Of a stretch of 64,000 bases of DNA, positions 12,830-28,900 are shown piece by piece. The notes beneath the pieces were generated by a model. That model saw only the letters and a list, made by a program, of their open reading frames with translations, was not told the origin of the DNA and searched no databases. Position 1 is the first letter of the stretch; every line of letters begins with the position of its first letter. The stretch is from Phytoseiulus persimilis. Lineage: Eukaryota; Arthropoda; Arachnida; Mesostigmata; Phytoseiidae. The DNA lies in NCBI GenBank assembly GCA_037576195.1, contig CM075102.1, positions 8,122,001 to 8,186,000 of the forward strand, read 5' to 3'. A program made the translations under genes and the position numbers.

Positions 12830-13583
12830 AACAACGGCATAGACGATCGCCGCGGAAGACTCTTCTTCCCGTGAAGCGGTTCGAGAGTGGTCCCAAGGAA
12901 TAGAAGAGAAAGAAGTGCTTAACCTCTCGTGATCGCCGTCGTCGACGTACCGACTGGAAACTACATTACGGTTCCCACACCAACGACAACGACGACTGAA
13001 ACGGATCGCCTGCATCGGTTTGGGTTTCGTGGAGCGCTGGGAGTTTCCAGTGAGGTGATCGCGAAGGATTTGATTGCCGCGAACGCTGAGTTGTTCGCGC
13101 AGAGTCGAATCACGAGGACCCGCAGTCAACGGACTCAGCTCAGTGAACGTTCTTAAGAGACATCGGACCCGTTGAAAGGCATGAAGAACACCACGAAGCT
13201 TGTTGGCAGTTGTTGAAACAAATGTGCGGTCAGTTGGCGAAGCATCAGTAGAAATGCGACAGGATTTCGACGCGCGTCGTCGCGAATACGGATCCCGGCG
13301 TCTGCAGTGACCAAAGAGTAAAGCAAACGTCTAGTGATCGACAGGAGGGAATCTCGGCCGACCTGCAATCCGTTACCGGGAAGCAACGAAACACCAGAGC
13401 ACCCGACCACGCGGTAGAAGCGCGCGACTTGCCGTGGCAAGTGGACGTTGTTTCTTAGTAGTGGCGTCCGGTGGACGTGGGTGATCGGTTGTAGAGACCG
13501 GAGAGGGTTCCGATTCAAGTAAACTGGTGGAACGAACAGCCGACGCGGTGAATTCGCCGCAAGGGTCCCCCGAACTTGCCAGG
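12830..13583 (+). other. Probable Galpha-s 5' leader with upstream ORFs
   Basis: If transcription starts near 12830, the unspliced leader is about 750 nt. Its only ATG triplets before the true start begin three short consecutive upstream ORFs at 13181-13216 (11 residues), 13222-13251 (9) and 13254-13310 (18). No further ATG occurs between 13311 and 13583. An intron inside the leader cannot be excluded. Confidence 0.35.
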
Positions 13584-18317
<4,734 letters not shown>

Positions 18318-20420
18318 TCCTGCCCTCGCCGAAGTATGTTGATCAACTCTCTCTTCAACTACGGAAGAATGAAAACGAATACGGAGCGCGTGTTTGCAAG
18401 CCGCAACAACTTCACTGAGTCGGAGAGTCGTGGGAGGACCTTCTTCCTTCCGCTCCTGATTTCGTTGTTGGCTGCTTGTTGAGTTTTAGGTACTCCTCCC
18501 CCTTCTAACCAACAGACATTAGACAAACAAAGGAAAGCTATTATGATACAACACCAACAACTGGAAAACCTGTGTGGTGGTCCGCCGCGACCGCCAATAT
18601 AAACGTTGCTGTTCATGGCGCGCCGACACGTGACTCGGCAACTCGAAGCGCTGCGAAAGCCGCAGTGTCGACGAAGAGATCTCCTGCAACAGCCACAACA
18701 TCGACAGAAACTAGAAACTCAAGGTCAGATGTGATTCGTTATGTGAGTGCCTTCAGAACCCGCCGCCGCCACCACCGCCGTCATCACTAGCCACAAAGTG
18801 TGCGCAATAACGTTATACCGACCGGGTATGTAGCCAGAGATTCGATCGCCGCTTTTCGGTCGGAGCTGACGATGAACCGTCGTGCTCCTCCAACTACAGC
18901 GAGGGTACGTCAGCGATGATGCGTTGCTGCCGTCAACTTGAACCGGTCCGTTCAGAATTTTCGTCGGACGAGCCTGAGGATTCCGCCGGCGAAACGCTCT
19001 CGCTCAGGACTGGAAACTCTGAGAATTCCTCCCACTCTAGGGGGTGAGGTTTTCGAGTGGGGACAAGTGTGAAGGTTCAAGGGGAGAAATTTGTTCTGAA
19101 GCTCCTAGCGGAATACGTCCCTCACGAACTCATTCTTTCCGCCATTTCGGCACGAACGATCGTCGGAGTGCACAGGTCATCTAAAAACAAAACAGGCGTG
19201 AGGCAGTTTTAGTGATTGATCTCAGAAATTCGGAAAACCCGTCGAATGAGGAGGATGTTCGGATATTGTGACGAACGCTGATCCAGGACTGAGGCAACGG
19301 CTAAATGCAAAGAAAATATGCAGAGACTGCGATCCACGAATAGTTGAGAAAGCTGCTTTTACCGCTCTGCTGAAAATGTCATCCGAACCGTGAGCTCCCC
19401 AGGTGAGCTCGTTGACGTGCAACGGAAGCGAATCGTTTCCAAGTGCTTGCGCCCAATCTGTGGGATCGTTGCCTGGAAGCGGCTCTTTGGCCCGCGGGTT
19501 TGGCGGTGTTGAGTGGCGGTGGGGTAGGCATTCAGAATAACCGTGGATCGCTTACTCGAGAAAGCGTCATCGGATACGATTCCTGATGACGATATAGATG
19601 AACGTTCAGCCACTTTGCTGCAGAAGAAGTTGGTCGGAAACTGTCTCTCAAAGAAGGCGTCGCCAAGTTCAGCACCGCGGCGGACTCCAAGCGCGTGCAC
19701 TTCCCGAATGCTGCGGCTGTGGAGCACGTTGACATGTGCTCCGAGACAACGCGGTAATCCGGAGATTCTGCAACGAACTCTTGCTCTTCGTGCATCGAGC
19801 GTGCTCCGGAACATGTGCAGAGTTCATCTGGAGCGTGGAGACGGCGGAGAGGGACCGGAAGCGATGTCCTCTCAAACGATGTTTTGAGGACACTCGGACG
19901 GAATGTCAATGAATCGGGGAGAAATCGGCTCCTCTGATTTTTTGAATGGTTTTCGAGCGAATGCGCGACTGTGAGCTTAGCTGGGAGTTTTCATACGGGG
20001 CGAACTTCAAAGACACCTCTCAAGATCCATACGGAGTGAAACCAAGTTAGGTTGCAACAGTATCCGATCGTGTGAACGCCTTCGCACGGTGTCCACGCCC
20101 AGCGCAAAAGTGAAACCCAGGTAAAGCAATCTCGGACCTCTGGCGCCGGGAAGTCGAGAGGAAAACACTCCTGTATGTTGTTCATAAAATCGAGGATCGA
20201 TTTACGTGTTCCCGCCAGACTAGATAGTGCGGACAGCGAGAGAACCACAACCAAGAGTGAGTCAGATTGTCACAGTCTCCTTCCCGATACAAGGCATCCT
20301 TTCCCTAGTAGTTCGTTCGTTGACTAATGGAGATCTAAGATAAGGATAAAAATGATGATAATGATGCCGATGTCATAGATGAATACGATAATGACGGCAT
20401 CGATGAAAATGGTAATGAAA

Positions 20421-20442
20421 CGACGACGACGACGACGATGAT
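20421..20442. repeat. (ACG)n trinucleotide run
   Basis: Six ACG-type units followed by GATGATG, within the probable Galpha-s 3' UTR. Confidence 0.8.
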
Positions 20443-21614
20443 GTGTAATGTGTAATAATATTGATAGAAACGCTCCAGGAACTGTAGCGGAACAGGCAAG
20501 ACGACGAGTGGAAAGAATGAAATACATCGGAGTGCAGCGGTCATCATACGAGAGCGGCTCGCGGAACTCTCGAGTGAACTTCCGGCCTCCAGTCGGCGGT
20601 CGATCGGTCGGCCGGCCAGTCAACGGACTGACGAGTCATCCATCCACAAACGGCGATCTGTGGTCGCCATCGCGCAACAACGGCTGAATACCTTGAATCA
20701 CAACCTACACCACCAAACTAGTCAAATTTAACAAGCTAAGACAAACGATACAGTTGACCTCTGCATTTTGTTAAGCAACCGTTACAACAAGAGGAGAAAC
20801 TCGATGAGATCGAGACGGTGGCCGCAACGGCGCGGAGTTTGTTGCGATTTCCTTCGCGAGGTCTGAAGCCCCCAATCACCAGGCTGCTCACACACTGTCC
20901 GCAGGTTTTGGATGGCCCCGAAGGAAGCCGTCTGTCCGGTCGCTCACTCCAACACAGTGGAGGAAGTGAAGTCGTTATTCCTGGACACGCGGATCGACTT
21001 CATGTGACTGGAAGCTTCCTCCACGAACCCATGTGCCATGACGCGGTGATGCAGGTGCGACGGATTTCGAATTCCTACTCGAATCCCAGCATTGGACGAG
21101 GAGACGTGACGAACAAATGACCGTTCATTGAGCGGACAGTGTTCTCGGAGGCGGACGCGGCCGACACCTTCTCTTCCCTCCCTGTGCTCCTGAATTCCCA
21201 CTTCCTGGTATAGCATTTCCTGGTTCCCAAGTGTGTTGAGGGCTTTCTCTCATAACTTCGAAATCGGAGAACATTCCACCCAGAAACTCCTGGGTGAAAT
21301 TGCGGAGCTCTTTTTCGGGTTCGCGAAAAATGAACGCTGTTAGGAAACGAAACGAATCGACTGCGGGAAGGACAACTCAGAGAGGGGGATGTCATGAATG
21401 AGCGTCGCCCCACGTGTGTTCATTGCAGCGAAAACCGCCAGGGAGAGGGAGCGAGAGTAGGGAGAATCGGTTGAAATAATCTGCCATCGTTACCGAAGGT
21501 ACGACTCGATGATAACATGAAATGTCTGTGACGTGATGTGAAGCAGTTAGGGTTATTGATTGACAAGCCAGATGACGACTATAAAATGCTAGCCGTTAGC
21601 AAACGAGTATATAA

Positions 21615-21629
21615 GATATATATATATAT
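21615..21629. repeat. (TA)n dinucleotide run
   Basis: Short TA microsatellite immediately before the first AATAAA downstream of Galpha-s. Confidence 0.85.
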
Positions 21630-21633
21630 GAAA

Positions 21634-21639
21634 AATAAA
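21634..21639 (+). promoter_or_regulatory. AATAAA polyadenylation signal candidate
   Basis: A canonical AATAAA sits in AT-rich DNA just after a (TA)n run, the first one I find downstream of the Galpha-s stop. Use by Galpha-s is inferred. Confidence 0.35.
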
Positions 21640-21874
21640 TGATAAATAGTCGACAAACAAGAAAGAAAGGAAGCACGGAAGAAAGCAAGCGAGCAACATG
21701 GAATCCAGATGATGAAAACAACAACAACAACCACAAAACAGAACAGAACGAAAGATTCAAAACGCGAGAAAGATTGAGAGAGAAAGGCAAAGAACGATAA
21801 GCGATTACACACTGGACGAAGCTAATATAAATACTATTACTTATTATTATTATTGATTAGATAATGATACCATG

Positions 21875-21880
21875 AATAAA
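21875..21880 (+). promoter_or_regulatory. Second AATAAA polyadenylation signal candidate
   Basis: A second AATAAA follows a (TTA)n run about 240 bp after the first. Tandem signals of this kind would give alternative 3' ends. Confidence 0.3.
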
Positions 21881-21889
21881 CGAAAAAGA

Positions 21890-24420
21890 TACTATAATTA
21901 TGTCGACGCTCATCCTTGAACTTCGATCAGAGTGCGATTCAGGAGATCCAGTTTGTCCTGCTCGAAATCCCGGGAGCTCGGAAAAAGGCCAGCGACGTCG
22001 GGGGCCCGTCAGGATTCATTAGCAGGAGACCACATTCCATTCAATCGGGAGGAACCAACCCTCAGACTCGTGCGTCGAGCTCGGGTCTGGTGTGCTCTCT
22101 CGCTTTCGCTTCGCGATTAGACCAGTGTTTGTAAGTTCCTTCTCTCCATCAACTCTCCCTATTCCTGTGTCTCTCCTCCGAGAATTCTCCACGATACTCG
22201 GATCCACAAAGAACTCGAGTCTCACAGCGAACTTGCTTGTCGATTCCTATTGTCCTCAACAAAATCTTGAGGGCAGGCGGATTAGGCTCGCTGACAGCCA
22301 AGCAGGGTGCTCAAAAACGACAGCGAGCCAGAACAATCGCACGGAAGAAGTGACCCCTGCCTGATGCCACTTGGAACTCGAGCTGTTCACCCTGAGTCGC
22401 TCCAGAACGCTACAGTAGTTCGGTTTATGTCCATGGCTCGGGACGGACCCAATCACAGAGCAATCACCCAGCATCCGCGTTTCTGAGCCCACATCTGCTG
22501 GAGTTGCCGCCATCGAGACTCGATTTGAAGCTTGTCCTCATCCTCATGTTTGGACTCCCCACCCCAATGCCGGAAATACCCAACTGGAGTGAGCGATGGG
22601 CAGCGAAGCCGGCCAACCAGCACGCCGGGTACTCTTCCAGAAAAGAGACAAACTAAAGTTTCTGATTGTAGAGATCAGTGAAGCTGTACAATCAGTAACT
22701 ACTGTACAGCAACGTTTGGCTTCGGCGAAATCTTTCGAGACTTGGTTGGATTTAGGCCATCACCGAACCCTTAACCATTACGTGGCCTCCTGACGTGTTC
22801 GGGTTCTGGGAAGGGAGGTCCGCCCCGTTGGCCTTGAGCGACGAGGGTTCGGCTCTTGGGCTAGGTCCGCTTTTACTTTTTCTCGTACTTTCTTAGATTC
22901 TTCCTCTGCCAGAAGTTTAGGATTTATGTCTCGTTACGTTAGGTTCCGGTCGGTGGCTCGGTCGATCCGCGACGACCGGCGATTTCGAAGGCCTCTCTGA
23001 TGTTGCTGGCTGCCGGCCGACTCGGTCCTCTGGCGGGCAGGAGATATGTTCGCATCATGGTCATAAAACAAAATGAGAGTGAAATTGAAGAGAATCCCGG
23101 ATTGCCGCCGTAGGTGGTTCGACAACATTGTATTTCGATTGCGTTTCCACCGAGAGGGGCGGAATTCTCGGGAACGCGGCGAAGGGTACGACTTCCTCGA
23201 GCGGGCGTGGGCACGTTTGGCTCAGGCGAAGCTAGAGTTGCGGAAAAGTTCCACAAAGCGAGCGGGACCCTGCTGGATTTGGAACGAATGCTCGAAGTTT
23301 CACTCGGCGGCCGCGACCGAAGGCGAGCTTCCGGCAAGCTCCGCGAGATTCACTTCCTGAGACACAGGATACCCGGGGCCTGAAAGCTCAGTCAGCAAAG
23401 CGTAAACGATCCGCTGAGGATCGAATAAGTCTCCGTTGCCGTCGTTGCTGTTGACGTAGCTGTCGTGTTGGTGGTTGTCCTATTAGATTAATCGAACCCT
23501 GGCTTTTATCCTGTTGATCCTGAAGGGCTTCCTGTTTTGTCCAGGATTAGGTAAGCGTTCGGTTAACTCAATAAGCGAGCGGTCTCCCCAAGGTCTTTTC
23601 GGAAGACCTTCACTTCCACGCGCGGTGCGGCAGATTGATTTCGCAAGCGATGCAATCCAGAAACGAATGCTCCCCGTGCAGTGCTTCTCTTGCCGCACAG
23701 CCCGATCCGATCAGAAGCTCGTTTTCTGAGGGTAACGATGGGAATCGGAGGCTTCAGAATTCGGGATGTTCTCCCGGAGCTCCGGGGTGCCCGGAAGAAG
23801 CTCGCGGGAATCAGCCGATTGCGAAGCTAAAGAGTAACGAAAGCGGTTCGGGCTTACTCCGCAAAGGAAGTAAGTTAATCAAAACTCCGCAAAGACAACG
23901 ATCGGAGAACGGGTCCGAGATCGCGTGGGTCCTTGACACGCGTTTCAAAATCGCTAGACCTTCCCCGGATGCCTCCATCGGAGAGAAACGTCAACGTTTC
24001 TGAGGCGATCGCGGAGGAGGGGGTCGGGTTTCGGGGAGAAAGTGATTCTTAGACAAAGCTCGAGCTCCCTTCCGACATCCCTGAGTTCTGAAGGGCGCCC
24101 TTCGGAGAAATAGCGGACGACTTCGGAGCCAGAAGGCGAGGAAAGAGAACAACCCGTCAAATGGCGGGTTGGTGAAATACCAACGCTCTGTTGTAACCCC
24201 TCCGGAGGTCACGGAACTCAGGAGGCGTTTGACGTTTTGAACTTTTCTTGTTTTTCGTTCTGGTTGTCGTTGACAGCGCGCTCTTCGGCCGACGGTCGGT
24301 TGGCGGGAAGGATGGACGTTCCAACGAAAGAACGGTTGTGGTTGTTGCTTCCCTCTGTTGTAGGGGTGGAATCCATTACTGTTGATTTCATAAATCGCTC
24401 AATGTGAATTTATGACCAGG
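21890..24420. other. No gene recognised downstream of Galpha-s
   Basis: Short ORFs on both strands without recognisable motifs, and no repeats of note. Confidence 0.45.
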
Positions 24421-24811
24421 TTAGTTGGCTCAGTTGTTAGGCAGTTTGCGCCCCCGGAGTGAGGCCTCTGAACCATCCGAGCGAGCGAGCAAGCAAGCAA
24501 CCAGGCACCGCTCGCCTGGCTGTTGCTTCCCTTACTTCCTTCCTTCTTTGAAATTGAAGCGTTCGGTCAAAGACCTCGAGGGCCTACGCAGCGGTTATAT
24601 GTCGGCAAAGATTAGCTGTTAGGCTGTTAGCCATGCAGCCAACCAGCCCGCCATTTACCCCACCGGGCGAGCTATCCGGCAGGTAGAGACGACGCTGGCG
24701 GCGAACTTGGATTTCGCGCTGTCGAGATTCAAATTACTGAAACAGTTCGGCCCAAATGTAGGGCCTCCTAACCAAGCCGTATACCAACCAGCAAACGAAT
24801 GGAACAGCCTG

Positions 24812-24837
24812 CCTACCTACCTACCTACCTACCTACC
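24812..24837. repeat. (CTAC)n tetranucleotide run
   Basis: Six near-perfect CTAC units within a tetranucleotide-rich segment that starts near 24.47 kb with GCGA and GCAA runs. Confidence 0.85.
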
Positions 24838-25365
24838 GGCGCTCAGAGAAACCGGCGAGCAGGCGGGCATTCACAGATCCAGGCGACCGTCTTGTTCAGT
24901 ATGGCAGTTGCCGGTCGGCCTGGCTGCCTGTTGGCCGGCCCACGACTAACCGATGTGGCCTTGAGACTATCCTCCCCGTCTGACGACGAGCGGGGGGCCG
25001 CGCCGGGGTTCAAGTTGAACGTTGCCGTCACCGTCGCCAGTTTCTTCCTGTGCAACCGACTGACGAGGCGCGCACATCCAAGACGTGCATGCTGGGGAGA
25101 AGCCAGTGACAGATACACAGGATGAGCAGGCCTTTGGGCGAGGCCGGTGGAAGGAAGTGATATGAGCAGATAGTCACCGGGATAGGGAGCAGCACTGGAA
25201 GATTGTATAGCAACGAACAAAGCTTGCGAGGTTAGGGAGAGCAACTGGACGACATGACGATACGACGAGGGAGAACGGTTCGGAAGAAAGGATTCGAGTA
25301 AGGAGCGCTCAAGGATACAGAAATACCGAGAGAGGGAGAGTCAGGCAGGAAGCGAACGATGGCCG

Positions 25366-25498
25366 AGAATGAAAGAGAGTGGGACGGAAAGGAGAGCAGG
25401 ACACAGGAAACCGAGTAGGGAGAAATACTAGAATAGAGAGAGAGAGGGGGGAAAAGGGAAGAGAAACTGGAACGCGGGTGGGGGAGGAAGAGGAAAAC
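25366..25498. repeat. Purine-rich (GA) tract
   Basis: A strongly purine-biased + strand with AGAGAGAGAGAG at its centre. Such tracts can form triplex DNA or bind GAGA-type factors; no function is shown here. Confidence 0.6.
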
Positions 25499-25950
25499 AC
25501 TGTTGATAGAGCTTCTGTGCCCTTTGGACTCCCGTGTCACGGTGGAACCGTCCTTTGTGTCATTCCCCTGCTAACGACAGGCCTCTTCCCATGTTTCCTT
25601 CCGTTCTCCTCAGACTCCTCCTTGCAGCCGCCGTTGAGTTGGCGTCGCCACGCCAGCACTCCTCTTCCTTGCCGACATCCTGACTTTCACGCAGGACGGG
25701 TCAGCGAGCTGAGCAAGCGGCCAGAAAGCGTTCATCATCATTTTTTCTACTGCTTCTCGCTGCTTGCCTTCGCAATCCTTCTGCACTGTAAGACAACCCT
25801 CCTCAGACAGTCTCGTCTGATTCTCTGGCTGGCTCACTCAATGGGTGCTGGACCGGCGGGCCCTCTCAAGGCCACTCTCACTCACTCGATAGTGCCCTTT
25901 CCGAATCGCCTGTGCTCGAACGGTTAGCCTGTCAGCCTTCCAGGCCTGCT

Positions 25951-25990
25951 CGCCCGCCAACCCGCCCGCCCGCCAACCCGCCCGCCGGCC
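25951..25990. repeat. (CCCG)n tetranucleotide tract
   Basis: CCCGCC/CCAA units over 40 bp, very GC-rich. Confidence 0.8.
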
Positions 25991-25999
25991 TGCCGACCG

Positions 26000-28900
26000 G
26001 TTCGCAGGGCCTGGCGCTCCGCCTCGGTTTTACACCGGGCCCGGTGCTCGACCGCCGTCTCTCAACTGTATTTGAGGACAGTGAACCTGAGGTTGACGCA
26101 CGGCGAAAGCATGTCGTCCTTCATCTGGGAAGAAGGATTCTTCAACTGGGGTCGCTAGATCGTCTGCCGGTCGCGGGGGCTACCGCGCTGCTGGCGCAAA
26201 TAGCCGTTCCGCTGGAGACGCGTCTGAATCGGAGTTTTTCAACGACTGGCTCGATTCGGCTCAGAGAGAGTTCCCGACGTCGCTCCGGTTGGAGAAAAAC
26301 TTGGACCGGATATGGAAGTAGAAAGCTGTACCGGTTTTGAGCTGCATGTCGAGCTGGAGTGGTCAGCGGACTCTTCGAGCAACATGATCGTTGGAATACC
26401 ATCGAGTTGAATGAGATCGGTGACTTTTCTTGCTCGATGAAATAAGGCTCCTTGTCCTGTTCCATCCGGGAGACGATATCCACCACGCGAGCGGGAGTCG
26501 TGCCGCGCCGCGAAAACAACGCAGCGGTTTCCAGATTTGTCGTCAGCTGTTCTCGACGGATTGAGAATCTGGAATGCCGCTCGGCGTTCCTCCTCAAGCG
26601 CGGTCATTGATTTGGCTCGAATATTTTCTCATCATTCATGAACCGGTTGGACACCCCGTCGAAATCACAGGGAAGTACGGAAATCGGAGCTGCGACTCCA
26701 ATCTAATGCATCGCGAACGGTCAGTGGAAATGTAATCGACTGTCACAACAGCTCCGGGCAACAGGGAGATGGCTGCCGCGACAACGAATCGATCCCCAGT
26801 CATTCCGCGATGGATGTAAGAAGCAGAAGTCAGCGAGATGGGAGAGCGACATGCGGAACTCAACTCAAACGAAATTTCTCGAACGAACAACGTACATTCG
26901 CTCATTTGTCGTTTACTACGACAACGATCGAAATCGTCGACAGAAGGGGGGCAGGCCGGCAGAGCGGGGCAGGGGGCTTCGGCGCATCTGCGATGATTCA
27001 ACTTCGATCGCGCGGGTCACGGAAGCTCTATCGTCGACTTGGGCCAAAGTCATCGTTGTTTGTTGTTACACTTCTGTCGCCGTCGTCGCTGTCGTTTTCT
27101 TCTGTCAACGTTGCTGCTCCTGATCGCGTCCGAACAAGAGCAACGGCAGCCGTCAATCCCGAGGCCGACTGAAGCTCCGCCGCCGTTTCAGTGGCGGGAC
27201 GTCGCGGCCCGAGAAGGAAGGACCAAAACTACACGAAGAGCGAGAAAACTGAAGTGTCCTATCTCGCGTCCGATATCGAGCCGGCAGTGTCGGAGCCAGC
27301 GGGCATCTCAGTCCGAGTGTACCGCAGTGCCTGAACTGCAGCAATCGGATTCCCCACGAGCGCCATCGACGAATTTCCGGATCGGGAATGAGCTGGAGAA
27401 GCTCTTCAGAATTTCAGCGGCCCCGTCTTCTCGCTGACCTGGGTTTTTACACAGGTATCGTCCTGCTTCGGGCTTGTTTGCCCGTCGACCTCCTCCAGGA
27501 TGGCCATGGGAGATCCTGAGTCCTAGGACGAACGCTTCAAACACGTGTCTCACAAATCGTTTCCAGAGAAAAAAAACGGGTTCGGAATCATCGGCCCATG
27601 GAAGCCCCGAGCGGTCGTTCCGTATATTACTCATTCTGCGTTTCAAGTAACTTTCTGACACTTCTGAATCGATCCGTGTTTTCGAACGTGAATCGAGCGA
27701 GAACCTCAGCCGCGTTCGGCGCGCCCCGGGGCCAGATTGGGAAATCGCCAGAGGGCGACTTGGGAGTCGAGCACCAGATCAGCGAGAAGGAGGCTGACGG
27801 GGACTGATGTGGATGAGTCGCCTAGTGGTTCGGATGCCAATAAGAGGTCTGCCGATATCGCTGCGCCCAGACGTTCGTAACCGGATTATGCACTGGTCGG
27901 AATGACAGTACGAGATCAATCTGATGCCCTTCCTCGCTGTTCCTAACTCACTCAATCGTTTGCGTGTGTATGAATGTTCGTGCCAGCCTCCTTGGCTCTC
28001 CGCCTGTTTGCTAGTCTGCCTGCTTACGTTTCTGCTTCGACAGTTCATTATCCTTTGAGTGCAGCTGGCGTTCGATTCGAACGTAAACCAGGTGCTTGCT
28101 TGCCTGCCTGCCGGCCTGCCTGCCTGCCTCATTGCTCGTGACGTTTGTGGAAGGTGGCAGACATCCGCAGATGATTACCATCGCCTGATTAACACTGATT
28201 TGCTACGCGGCTGTGTCATTTCTCCGCGGCCGTCATCAGGCCGAGCATGATCTTCCCGATCGTGTTTCCCATCGTGGGGTTCGGCTTGCTTTTCGGAGAA
28301 ATCTTTCAAAACTCTGCTCAGGAAAGAGACGAAACTGTATTTGCAGCGTGTTATCCATGCGTCTCATCGACCCTCATCTGCCCGAACGTGATCCCTGAGA
28401 AGCGGCGGCTTCCGCGAGTCGAGAGCTGAATCTGGGCCGCGTATGGATTGACAACAATCACTTCAAGATGACTCTGCAACAAGTTGGAAGGCGGATCGCG
28501 TGTCCGAGACCTCGGTCAGTCTCGGCCTGCAGCTCGAAGTCCGGCCGGGTCCGGGGTGTGGTCCGTCAAATGGACCCGGAGTTCGGACGTGGCCTTTCCG
28601 GACTGCGGCTACTGTCACTAATACCCGGACTACGTCTACAAGTCCCTGCATGCCACGAGCGCGATCTCGAGATCGTTGCCCTCATTCATTACAGAAACTG
28701 AGCTGAGCGCCAGCGCACATGATGTATCCCTCTGGCAGCGAGCCTTGGAGGGCTCACTTCGTGGGATGGATCCCCTCCTCGCTTTTCGATGAGTTTTCCC
28801 AGAACATATTCAGCATTTCTTCCCAAGATGATGCACACAACTTTCGGGAATCCGATGGGATAGTACCTGATGCTGCGCCAAACCTCGGATGCTCGATGGG

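Larger units (their letters stand above)
18318..21880 (+). other. Probable Galpha-s 3' UTR and downstream flank
   Basis: I see no convincing AATAAA between the Galpha-s stop and the AT-rich DNA at about 21.6 kb, so the transcript may run to 21634-21880 (over 3 kb of 3' UTR). The segment holds (ACG)n near 20421 and scattered ORFs, including two overlapping frames at 19.54-19.89 kb that belong to no family I recognise. Confidence 0.3.
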
